Below are positions 57,031-64,000 of a stretch of DNA of 64,000 bases, piece by piece. The notes under the pieces were generated by a model. The model saw only the letters and a program-made list of their open reading frames with translations, had not been told where the DNA came from and searched no databases. The position numbers and the translations under genes are program-made. Numbering within the stretch: the stretch's first letter is position 1; every line of letters starts with the position of its first letter. Where the stretch lies: assembly GCA_030147945.1 (NCBI GenBank), contig JASBUL010000111.1:1-64000 (forward strand), given 5' to 3'. Origin of the DNA: Oceanococcus sp. Lineage in GTDB: Bacteria > Pseudomonadota > Gammaproteobacteria > Nevskiales > Oceanococcaceae.

Positions 57031-58116
57031 ATGAAAACCGCGCTTAAAGCCGCCCTGCTGGGCGCTATTGCATGCAGCATTTCGACGCAGGCCATCGCGG
57101 CGGACTCGTTTCGCGACAAGTACTTTACCGTGGCGGGCTATTTCTACGATCCGGATGATGAGCGTGGAACGGATCGTGAAGGCGGTGGCGCCGACGTGGC
57201 ATTCGGTTTTCAACTCAGCGGCCCGTTTTTCGCCGAGTTGCGCGCCTTCGGTGTGGTTTTTGAAAACGGTGTAGGTGGCGGAGCCGACAACTACAACGGT
57301 GGCTTCGGTGCCGATCTGCAGTATCTGATTGGCAAACGCGGTCAGTTCTCTGCGTTCGGTCTTGTCGGTGCAGCCTTCGCCTACAACGACGCCAATGCAG
57401 CCTATCCGGATGAGGGCGTATTCCAGGCCAACGCCGGCATCGGCATCTTGAGCCGTGCATTGACGGCCTCGGATATCCGTCTGCGCATAGAAGCGCGCGG
57501 TATCTACGAAGACTATCTTGGTGGGGTTGAGGACTACCGCATCGGTGCCGGTATCGAGATTCCGCTTGATCCTGCCGAAATCGTGGTGCGTGAAGTCGGC
57601 GCTCCGGTGGTGCAGCAGGCACCGGTTGAAAAACCGGATGACTACCCACCGCGCCCGGTCGACACAGACCATGATGGCGTGCTCGATAACTTCGACGTCT
57701 GCCCAGGAACGCTGCCTGGAACGCGGGTTGATCGCTCAGGCTGCGCGCTCCCCGAGCAGAACGTGACCCTGCAAGGTGTTCATTTCGAACTTGATTCGGC
57801 GCGCCTTACGCCCGGGTCTTTGGCGATTCTGGATCAGGCGGCTGCCGCACTTAAAGGTCAGCCTGATATCAAGGTCCGCATTGCCGGACACACCGACAGC
57901 CTGGGTTCAGCACTCTATAACGAGAAGCTGTCGATGGCGCGGGCCAAATCGGTACGCGAATACCTGCAGTCGCATCAGGGTATCGACCCGCGTCGCCTGA
58001 GCGTGATCGGTTATGGCGAGGCTCAGCCGGTTGGGAGCAACGAAACCGAAGCCGGCCGGGCCAAGAACCGTCGGGTGGAATTTGAATTGCAAGGTCACGG
58101 AGCCAGCCCAAAATAA
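57031..58116 (+). CDS. OmpA-family outer-membrane protein
   Basis: A 361-residue protein. The start at 57031 (57025 also possible) gives the signal peptide KTALKAALLGAIACSISTQA, cleaved after IAA. It has an N-terminal barrel (about 25-205; DKYFTVAGYFYDPDDER, GADVAFGFQLSGPFFAEL), a Pro-rich hinge (about 215-230) and a TSP3-like calcium-binding segment (DTDHDGVLDNFDVCPGT). The C-terminal OmpA domain binds peptidoglycan and includes IRIAGHTDSLG and SVIGYGEAQPVGSNETEAGR. It anchors outer membrane to cell wall. It is divergent from comM with 180 bp between the starts, where I see no clear promoter. Confidence 0.93.
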   Translation: MKTALKAALLGAIACSISTQAIAADSFRDKYFTVAGYFYDPDDERGTDREGGGADVAFGFQLSGPFFAELRAFGVVFENGVGGGADNYNGGFGADLQYLIGKRGQFSAFGLVGAAFAYNDANAAYPDEGVFQANAGIGILSRALTASDIRLRIEARGIYEDYLGGVEDYRIGAGIEIPLDPAEIVVREVGAPVVQQAPVEKPDDYPPRPVDTDHDGVLDNFDVCPGTLPGTRVDRSGCALPEQNVTLQGVHFELDSARLTPGSLAILDQAAAALKGQPDIKVRIAGHTDSLGSALYNEKLSMARAKSVREYLQSHQGIDPRRLSVIGYGEAQPVGSNETEAGRAKNRRVEFELQGHGASPK

Positions 58117-58137
58117 GGGCCGGCTGGAGCTTAGCCT

Positions 58138-58953
58138 GTGTCTGAAGAGGCGCTAGCCGGGCGATTTATCGCGATTCCTGAAACCCGCCAGGTCGATGTT
58201 CTGGCCGGCTTGCTTGAGCGGCGCGGTGCTCAGGTTTTGCGTTGTCCTTTGGTTGGTATCCACGACACCCTGAATACCGAGCAGGTGCATTGCTGGCTTG
58301 ATACCTGCATCCGCGACCCGTTTGATGATCTGATCCTGCTGACCGGTGAGGGGCTGCGACGCCTGCTTGGTTTTGCCGAGCGCTACGGCTGGCGAGAGCC
58401 TTTCATCGAGGCGCTGAGCCAGATGCGCACCATCGTGCGCGGGCCGAAGCCGGCCAAGGCGCTCCGCGAACTGGGGCTGAGTCCGGGGCTGACCGCCGAG
58501 ACACCGACCACTGATGGGGTGATCGCAACCCTGCGCGAACACGCCCTCTATGACCGTCGTATTGGCGTGCAGCTTTATGGCCAGCAGCCCAATCCTGCCT
58601 TGCAGCACTTTCTGGATCAGTCCGGCGCGCATGACTTTTTCGTGGCGCCGTATCGCTATGCCGACGAAGCGGAGGATGGTCAGGTCAGAGCACTGATTGA
58701 GCAACTGGTGAATGGCACGCTGGATGCGATCTGCTTCACCAGCACACCTCAGGTGACTCGCCTGTTTGCCGTTGCGCGTCAGATGACGCAGCTCGAGGCC
58801 CTGCACCAGGCGCTGGCGCGTTGCGTGGTCGCCGCTGTCGGCCCGGTGGTGGCGGATGAACTCAAGGCCCGTGACGTGAGCGTGCATATCATGCCGGCGC
58901 AAAGCTGGTTCATGAAGCCTCTTGTTCAGGGCCTGGTGGACTACTGGTCCTGA
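58138..58953 (+). CDS. hemD: Uroporphyrinogen-III synthase
   Basis: A 271-residue protein with a GTG start (GGAG about 10 bp upstream). It has the two-domain layout of HemD: first domain FIAIPETRQVDVLAGLLERR with VRGPKPAKALRELGL, second domain VAPYRYADEAEDGQVRALIE with the signature AICFTSTPQVTRLF and CVVAAVGPVVADELKAR. It closes hydroxymethylbilane to uroporphyrinogen III, the precursor of haem and sirohaem. It is not beside hemC here; similar stand-alone copies occur with nitrite-reductase genes, so it may be an extra isoform. It is convergent with the kinase gene (13 bp overlap). Confidence 0.85.
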   Translation: MSEEALAGRFIAIPETRQVDVLAGLLERRGAQVLRCPLVGIHDTLNTEQVHCWLDTCIRDPFDDLILLTGEGLRRLLGFAERYGWREPFIEALSQMRTIVRGPKPAKALRELGLSPGLTAETPTTDGVIATLREHALYDRRIGVQLYGQQPNPALQHFLDQSGAHDFFVAPYRYADEAEDGQVRALIEQLVNGTLDAICFTSTPQVTRLFAVARQMTQLEALHQALARCVVAAVGPVVADELKARDVSVHIMPAQSWFMKPLVQGLVDYWS

Positions 58954-60248
58954 AGGCCCAGCCAGGGTGCAACGGCTGCACGCAGATCAACCACCTCGCC
59001 CAGTTTGACCAGGGTCCAGTAATGACCGTTGATCATGCGGTCGACAAAAACCGTTTGTGACGGCGGTTGCAATTGGCGGGTCAGTTTGAGGACTTCCGGG
59101 GACTTGGCCATGACCGCCTTGTGGATGCGCGACTGGCCGAAGTCAAAGCCGTTCTGGGCCAGCAGCGGCTTGAGCACGATGGGTCGCCAGTCGGCGTAGA
59201 AGGTGTCCGGTAACGGCGCTGAACCCGGGACCCGGGCGCCCAGCTCCAGCAGCGCCTGGTCAACCGCTTGCCAGTCGCAGGCCAGCGCGGCGACGATGAG
59301 CTCGCGATAGGCCCTGATCGTGCCCTCGGGCAAGTGCTTCACACAGCCGAAGTCGTAGATGATCAGGCGACCTTGCGGATCGACGGCGAAATTACCCGGA
59401 TTGGGATCGGCGTGGACGGCGTGGTACTCGAACAGCGAGCGCGCCATCATGTCGACCAGCGTGCGCCCCAGCGCCGCGCGTTGCTCCGGCGGTGCCTGTT
59501 CCAGTGCGTAACCCGGAAGATACTCCATGGTCAGCACGGCGCGACTGCTGTGGCTGTCGATCACGGCTGGCAGGCGCACGCGTGGTTCGTCTGCGAACCA
59601 ATGCTGAAAGGCGCGCAGGCTCTCAGCCTCGCGGCAGTAGTCGAGTTCCTCGTGCAGGCGGTCGCGAATCTCGCCAAACATCGCATCCAGTACCTGTTTA
59701 TCGACCTGCACCAGGCGTCCCATCCGCAGGGCGCGTTTGAGCTGGCGCAAATCTGAATCGCACGAGTCTGCAATGCCGGGGTACTGAACCTTGACCACCA
59801 CCTCGCGACCATCCAGCAGGCGTGCGCGGTGAACTTGTCCGATGGAGGCCGCTGCATAGGGCTTTTCGTCCAGATGCGCGAACAAGCGCGCCACGGGCGC
59901 ATCCAGCTCCAGCTCGATTTGCTCGCGGATGAGGGCGAAATCCATCGGTGGCGCCTGTTGTTGCAGGCGTGACAAGGCGCTGGCGATGTCGTCGGGCAGC
60001 AGGTCGGACACCTGCGATGCAAACTGCCCAAGTTTCATGACCGCGCCTTTGAGCTCCCCCAGGGTGTCGGCCAGATGATCGCCAGCCTGCTGGTTGAGGC
60101 GCGCGCGGGCCGCTTTGCGTTGTTCTTCATTGCGCACGGCCGATGCCAGCTTGTTGCCGGCGTAGCGGCTGGCCAGCGAGGCCGTCATGCCGGCCAGCTT
60201 GAGCATGCGGCGACCGCCTTGCAGCGGCCGGGTCGGTTTATCCGTCAT
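58941..60248 (-). CDS. ABC1/UbiB-type atypical kinase
   Basis: A 435-residue protein from ATG 60248 (MTDKPTRPLQGG). It belongs to the AarF/COQ8 family: KxGQ motif AVMKLGQFASQVSDLLP, Ala-rich loop AAASIGQVHRARL, catalytic KVQYPGI lysine, the loop VHADPNPGNF and the metal motif IYDFGCVKHL. Lacking the two C-terminal helices of UbiB, it is closer to ADCK3-like soluble members. A link to ubiquinone metabolism is inferred from the family only; the true ubiB is probably elsewhere. It overlaps trhO by 11 bp. Confidence 0.9.
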   Translation of the reverse strand: MTDKPTRPLQGGRRMLKLAGMTASLASRYAGNKLASAVRNEEQRKAARARLNQQAGDHLADTLGELKGAVMKLGQFASQVSDLLPDDIASALSRLQQQAPPMDFALIREQIELELDAPVARLFAHLDEKPYAAASIGQVHRARLLDGREVVVKVQYPGIADSCDSDLRQLKRALRMGRLVQVDKQVLDAMFGEIRDRLHEELDYCREAESLRAFQHWFADEPRVRLPAVIDSHSSRAVLTMEYLPGYALEQAPPEQRAALGRTLVDMMARSLFEYHAVHADPNPGNFAVDPQGRLIIYDFGCVKHLPEGTIRAYRELIVAALACDWQAVDQALLELGARVPGSAPLPDTFYADWRPIVLKPLLAQNGFDFGQSRIHKAVMAKSPEVLKLTRQLQPPSQTVFVDRMINGHYWTLVKLGEVVDLRAAVAPWLGLQDQ

Positions 60249-61167
60249 CGTGATCCGTGCGTGGGCCGAGGTGGCTGTTCCCACGCGCTTCGGCCAGGCG
60301 CACCTGGCGTATGCGCTCGCGGGCGCGAGCACGGTTGACTTCGCTCTGGGTCGGGTAGCAGTGCGGGCAACTGACACCTTCTTCGTAGTGCGGATGCTGG
60401 CGGTCTGGTTCGGAAACCGGATGGCGGCAGGCCCGGCACAGGCGATGCTGGCCCTGATTCAGCGATTTGTCGACCGCAACACGCTCATCGAACACAAAGC
60501 ACTCGCCTTGCCACCGGTTGTCTTCGGGCGCGACATCTTCCAGGTATTGCAAAATCCCGCCCTTGAGGTGGTAGACCTCGGAAAAGCCCTGCTTCAACAG
60601 ATAGTGGCTGGCCTTTTCGCAGCGGATGCCGCCGGTGCAGTACATGGCGATCTTGCGTTGCCGATTGGGGTCGAGCTCACGCTGGACATAGTCGGGGAAT
60701 TCGCGAAAGTGCTGGGTGTCGGGGGAGATCGCATTGTCGAAACGTCCGATCGCCACCTCATAGTCGTTGCGGGTGTCGATGACCAGGGTGTCGGGATCGT
60801 CCAGCAGCGCGTTCCAGGTTTGTGCGTCGACGTAGGTGCCGGTGCGACTGGCCGGGTCGGTGTCGGCGACACCCATGGTCACGATTTCTCGCTTAAGGCG
60901 CACCTTCAGGCGCAGGAAGGGTTGCTCCTCATGCCTGGACTCCTTGTACTCGAGTCCATCAAAGCGACTGTCGGCGGCAAGGAAATCGCGCAGTGCGGCA
61001 ATCGCGGCGGGTGCACCGGCAACGGTGCCGTTGATGCCTTCGCTGGCGATCAGCAGCGTGCCACGGATGTGCTGATCCAGACACAGCGCTTCCAGCGTGT
61101 CGCGCAAGGCCGCAGCATCGGGCAGGGCCACAAATTTGTAGAGGGCGGCGATAACAACAGCGGGCAT
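60238..61167 (-). CDS. trhO: tRNA uridine(34) hydroxylase TrhO (YceA)
   Basis: A 309-residue rhodanese-domain protein that makes 5-hydroxyuridine at tRNA position 34. The start MPAVVIAALYKFVALPD at 61167 matches the family; ATG 61197 is in frame but less likely. The first domain has IRGTLLIASEGINGTVAGAP. The rhodanese domain has VIDTRNDYEVAIGRFDNA and the active-site YCTGGIRCEKASHYLL. The C-terminal zinc-binding tail CRACRHPVSEPDRQHPHYEE is followed by CPHC. Two tRNA wobble-uridine enzymes, TrhO and MnmC, thus lie in the window. Confidence 0.95.
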   Translation of the reverse strand: MPAVVIAALYKFVALPDAAALRDTLEALCLDQHIRGTLLIASEGINGTVAGAPAAIAALRDFLAADSRFDGLEYKESRHEEQPFLRLKVRLKREIVTMGVADTDPASRTGTYVDAQTWNALLDDPDTLVIDTRNDYEVAIGRFDNAISPDTQHFREFPDYVQRELDPNRQRKIAMYCTGGIRCEKASHYLLKQGFSEVYHLKGGILQYLEDVAPEDNRWQGECFVFDERVAVDKSLNQGQHRLCRACRHPVSEPDRQHPHYEEGVSCPHCYPTQSEVNRARARERIRQVRLAEARGNSHLGPRTDHDDG

Positions 61168-61229
61168 GAACAGGTCACAGCGATGCGAAGCGTCCATTGT
61201 AACGACCACGCCCGCGCTACACTGCGCCC

Positions 61230-63005
61230 ATGAGTCGTGACATCGCCCAGCTACTGAGTCGCCAGCGCCTGTTTCAGGACATGGGCACGCGTATGCTCGG
61301 CAAGCTTGCCGCGACGGCCGAGCTGGTTGATTTGCGCAGCGGCGCGGTGCTGTTCGATGTGGGAAGCCCGCCCGATGCGCTGTACGTGGTGGTGACTGGG
61401 CGCCTGCGCTGCGATCTGGGTGGTGGGCGCTATTCCGAGCTGGGCGCGGCTGAATCGGTGGGTGAGCTTGGTGTGCTGGCCGACGAGCCCCAGCTGTATC
61501 GGGTGGTGGCCTTGCGTGACAGCCAGCTTGTGCGGATCGAGCGTGATGCGTTGTTACGCACCCTGATGCGCCATCCGCAATCCTTGCTGCGTCTGGGGCG
61601 GGTCGAGTTCCAGCGTTTGCGTCGCCATGGCACCGCTGAGTCGGAACGCCAGCGTGGCCGTATATCCAGCCTGGCAATTCTGGAAACGCGCCCGGGGCGT
61701 GGTGCGGGCGAGGCGGTTCGTCGCATGACCGAAGCCCTGGGGCGTTACGGCAGCGTGCGGGTGATTGACGAAAGCTCCGTGGATGCGGCGCTGGGCTTGG
61801 GTATCGCTGCGATGCCCTACGCACAGAATCAGGACAATCGTGCGCTGGTGCACTGGCTGAACGAGGTCGAAACCGAAGATGACTTCCTGATCTATACCTC
61901 GGCCCAGAACGCACCGGCATGGTGGCGTCGCTGTCTGCGTCAGGCCGATCACGTCCTGCTGGCAGCCGATGTCGAAGATACGTCGGATGGTGTGGCACTG
62001 CTTGAGGAAGTGCGCTCCCAGCGTCTTCAGGTCCCGGTGAGCATGCTGCTGCGGCGCGGTCCGCGAGCGCTGCGGGGTGATCCCATGGCCTGGCAGGCCT
62101 GCGGCGAAGTCGATGATCAGTTCTTCTGGCGTAGCGGTGAAGATCAGGACATCGTGCGCATTGCGCGACAGCTGACCCAGCAGGCCAACGGACTGGTGCT
62201 GGGCGGAGGCGGGGCGCGAGGATTTGCCCATATCGGTTTGATCCGGGCCCTCGACGAGCTCGGTATTCCGGTTGATCTGTATGGTGGATCCAGCATGGGC
62301 GCATTGATTGCGGCGCTGCGCGCCAGTGGCCTGAGCGCGGTGGAAATCGTGCGCGAAATGCGCGCCAGCTTCGTCGAACACAATTTTCTCAACGATTACA
62401 TGCTGCCGCGCGTGGCGCTGATCCGTGGCCAGCGTTTCTTGCGGCGCATGCATGAGGTGTTTGGCGACCAACGCATTGAAGATCTGCCGGTGCCGTATTT
62501 TTGCGTCAGCACCAATTTGACCAAAGGAACTTGCGAGGTCCATCGCAGCGGTTCGCTGGCAACCTGGGTGTCGACCAGCATGGCGGTACCGGGTGTGGCG
62601 CCGCCGGTGGCCTGGCGTGGCGATTTTCTGGCCGATGGCGCGGTCATCAATTCCTTGCCCACCGATGTCATGCGTGAGATGGGGCGTGGGCCGGTGATTG
62701 GTTCCAGCGTCAGCACGGAGGGCATGATTGCGGCCCCCGGGATTGAGGGGCCAGACCCTGCCGCTTTGCTCAACTGGACTTCTGAGGCCGAAAAACCCAG
62801 CCTGTTCGATATCCTGTTCCGCACGGCGACGTTGACCAGTGAGAGTGGCAATGCGCGGCGTGCCGAATTGGCCGATGTCTATTTCCGCATGCCGGTGTCA
62901 CACGTTGGCATGTTTCAGTGGGATGCGATTGATCAGGTTGTACGTGCCGGTTACGAACACGCCATGCAAACGCTGCCGCAGTGGCGTGATCAACTGGGCG
63001 GCTGA
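61230..63005 (+). CDS. NTE-type patatin-like phospholipase with cyclic-nucleotide-binding domain
   Basis: A 591-residue protein. The N-terminal cNMP-binding fold (about 10-130, LFDVGSPPDALYVVVTGRLR) is followed by a Rossmann-like middle region (about 140-320). The patatin domain has oxyanion motif GGGGARGF (325-332), nucleophile Ser355 in GGSSMG and Asp469 in the dyad DGA. This is the bacterial form of neuropathy-target-esterase lysophospholipase; it likely cleaves lysophospholipids at the inner membrane. Nucleotide regulation is inferred from the domain. It is divergent from trhO, with 62 bp between. Confidence 0.93.
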   Translation: MSRDIAQLLSRQRLFQDMGTRMLGKLAATAELVDLRSGAVLFDVGSPPDALYVVVTGRLRCDLGGGRYSELGAAESVGELGVLADEPQLYRVVALRDSQLVRIERDALLRTLMRHPQSLLRLGRVEFQRLRRHGTAESERQRGRISSLAILETRPGRGAGEAVRRMTEALGRYGSVRVIDESSVDAALGLGIAAMPYAQNQDNRALVHWLNEVETEDDFLIYTSAQNAPAWWRRCLRQADHVLLAADVEDTSDGVALLEEVRSQRLQVPVSMLLRRGPRALRGDPMAWQACGEVDDQFFWRSGEDQDIVRIARQLTQQANGLVLGGGGARGFAHIGLIRALDELGIPVDLYGGSSMGALIAALRASGLSAVEIVREMRASFVEHNFLNDYMLPRVALIRGQRFLRRMHEVFGDQRIEDLPVPYFCVSTNLTKGTCEVHRSGSLATWVSTSMAVPGVAPPVAWRGDFLADGAVINSLPTDVMREMGRGPVIGSSVSTEGMIAAPGIEGPDPAALLNWTSEAEKPSLFDILFRTATLTSESGNARRAELADVYFRMPVSHVGMFQWDAIDQVVRAGYEHAMQTLPQWRDQLGG

Positions 63006-63076
63006 CGTACATCGACGGCCGGGAACTGATGGCCCGATACGGCGACTAAGTAAGCCCAAATAAGGATAGTGGTGCC

Positions 63077-63562
63077 ATGTTTCGACGATTCGTTGCGCTC
63101 TGTGCATTGGTTTTTGCGGGCACGCTGGTGCATGCCTCCGATGCCGCACCAGCATGGCAACTCGACCAGCTCAACAGCGACGAACCCATGCGTCTGCATG
63201 ACCTGCGAGGCGAGGTGGTGTTGCTCGACTTCTGGGCCTCATGGTGCGTGCCGTGTCGCGCATCGATGGCCGCCTTGCTCGATCTTAAGCGTGAATTCGC
63301 GGAGCAGCCGGTGCGTATTGTGCCGATCTCGGTGGATGCCGATGCGCAGGATGCGCGCGATTGTCTGGCCAAGTACGGTCCGGGGCTGATCAGCCTGCAC
63401 GACCCCGACGGTGAGGTGGCCGATGCCTATGATCTGCTGGGCATGCCCAGCTCATTCGTGATCGGCCGCGATGGCCAGCTGTTGCTGCGCCATGAAGGCT
63501 ATCGCGCCGGCGACGAGGAGGCCTGGCGCGAAGCCATACAACAGGCCCTGCAGGGCGACTAG
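63077..63562 (+). CDS. TlpA-like periplasmic thioredoxin
   Basis: A 161-residue protein with a signal peptide (RFVALCALVFAGTLVHA). The thioredoxin fold has the redox motif WASWCVPC (Cys57, Cys60) and the cis-proline region LGMPSSFVI. It is a periplasmic thiol reductant of the TlpA/ResA/DsbE-like group; the partner is unknown, perhaps apocytochrome c or a damaged protein. It is convergent with the VOC gene, overlapping it by 4 bp. Confidence 0.9.
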   Translation: MFRRFVALCALVFAGTLVHASDAAPAWQLDQLNSDEPMRLHDLRGEVVLLDFWASWCVPCRASMAALLDLKREFAEQPVRIVPISVDADAQDARDCLAKYGPGLISLHDPDGEVADAYDLLGMPSSFVIGRDGQLLLRHEGYRAGDEEAWREAIQQALQGD

Positions 63563-63930
63563 CCCATCACGAACACATTGAGTTTGTTGCCGTCCGGATC
63601 GCGGAAGTAGCCGGCATAGAAATTGTCGCCACGTGGGCCCGGCTGGCCTTCATCGCTTGCACCCAATTCAATCGCTTTGGCGTGCAGAGCATCGACCTGG
63701 ACTTTGTCCTTCGCCCCGAACGCGATCATGCTGCCGTTGCCGACACTGGCGGCCTCACCATTGAACGGTTTGCAGATGCAGAAGGCGGGTTGCCCCGGCT
63801 GCGCCGCCCAGCAGATAAAGCTGTCACCGAAATCCATGAAGCGTTTGGCCCCGATGGCCTCGAACAGTGCGTCATAAAACGCCGCTGCGCGGGCCATGTC
63901 ATTGGTGCCCAGGGTGGTGTAGCCGATCAT
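63559..63930 (-). CDS. VOC-superfamily protein (glyoxalase/bleomycin-resistance fold)
   Basis: A 123-residue protein with two beta-alpha-beta-beta-beta halves. It begins MIGYTTLGTNDMARAAAFYD and ends FRDPDGNKLNVFVMG. In many relatives the first residues read MI.H.TLG and the end reads DPDGN.IE. Here His is replaced by Tyr4 and the late Glu by Asn, so two common metal ligands are missing. It is probably not a glyoxalase; the substrate is unknown. No gene is seen in the remaining 70 bp to the window edge. Confidence 0.85.
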   Translation of the reverse strand: MIGYTTLGTNDMARAAAFYDALFEAIGAKRFMDFGDSFICWAAQPGQPAFCICKPFNGEAASVGNGSMIAFGAKDKVQVDALHAKAIELGASDEGQPGPRGDNFYAGYFRDPDGNKLNVFVMG

Positions 63931-64000
63931 TGTGATGTCTCCAATCGCATATCAACGGTCAGGGCGGAGGTTGGTCAGACCCGCTGCGCTAGGTTCAGGC

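Noticed and set aside
58941-60248. Calling the ABC1 kinase UbiB
   Set aside because: It lacks the C-terminal membrane helices of UbiB and is not linked to ubiE/ubiJ.
60238-62304. 688-codon extension of trhO upstream
   Set aside because: The extra N-terminal part is antisense to the patatin gene and has no family similarity; the family start is at 61167.

Overview
The window is a 64 kb chromosomal segment from a Gammaproteobacterium. Supporting this are the alpha2beta2 glycyl-tRNA synthetase (glyQ/glyS), the glnA-glnL-glnG nitrogen cluster, glnK-amtB, the ubiquinone factor ubiK, MnmC, ComM and a Na+-translocating NADH:quinone reductase with its maturation factor NqrM. The DNA looks GC-rich. 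The mix of fatty-alcohol/aldehyde enzymes, Na+-NQR and TonB2-type energy transduction would fit a marine or lipid/hydrocarbon-using lineage (for example Nevskiales/Salinisphaera-like), but no marker here fixes the genus. No prophage, insertion sequence, integron or CRISPR array was seen; the gene order looks like ordinary chromosome.

Region 1 (1-6950) holds glyS (cut by the window edge) and glyQ on the minus strand, then glnA-glnL-glnG on the plus strand. glnA has a complete NtrC-enhancer and sigma-54 promoter layout, and glnL has its own NtrC site after the glnA terminator. Region 2 (6960-12910) has NDH-2, an NRDE/TANGO2-family protein, an orphan GT-B glycosyltransferase, an outer-membrane barrel and an ATM1-type ABC transporter. 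Region 3 (12950-19550, minus) is nqrABCDEF-nqrM followed by a CBS-pair protein. Region 4 (19790-24700) is amtB and glnK with a sigma-54 promoter and two abutting NtrC sites that reach the ubiK start region, then a CHASE-PAS-GGDEF-EAL protein.

Region 5 (24700-39850) is lipid- and aldehyde-centred. It has an alpha/beta hydrolase, a FabR/DesT-like TetR regulator, an AraC-type regulator, a two-domain fatty acyl-CoA reductase (FAR), mnmC, alr, a LysR regulator, a coniferyl-aldehyde-type aldehyde dehydrogenase, a MalT-like LuxR (LAL) regulator and a GMC oxidoreductase with a four-cysteine cluster. The LAL gene and the GMC gene share an inverted-repeat element, which suggests a small regulon. Region 6 (39960-55340) starts with tRNA-Arg(CCG) and a membrane-anchored cytochrome c5. 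It continues with a TorF-type putative porin, a DUF3450-TtpC-ExbB2-ExbD2-TonB2-TPR energy-transduction operon, MarC, a DUF885 zinc peptidase, a complete oppABCDF importer and a second TorF-type barrel. Read together it could be a peptide/nutrient uptake island. Region 7 (55340-63930) holds comM, an OmpA-family protein, a uroporphyrinogen-III synthase, an ABC1/UbiB-type kinase, trhO, an NTE/patatin phospholipase, a TlpA-like thioredoxin and a VOC protein.

The strongest non-routine signals are: (a) a local NtrC/sigma-54 regulon whose sites also overlap the glnL promoter and the ubiK leader; (b) the CCT(A/C)(A/C)C-N4-GTTAGG element shared by the LAL regulator and the GMC oxidoreductase; (c) the TorF/TonB2/DUF885/Opp island; and (d) the FAR locus with two regulators and FabR-like half-sites.
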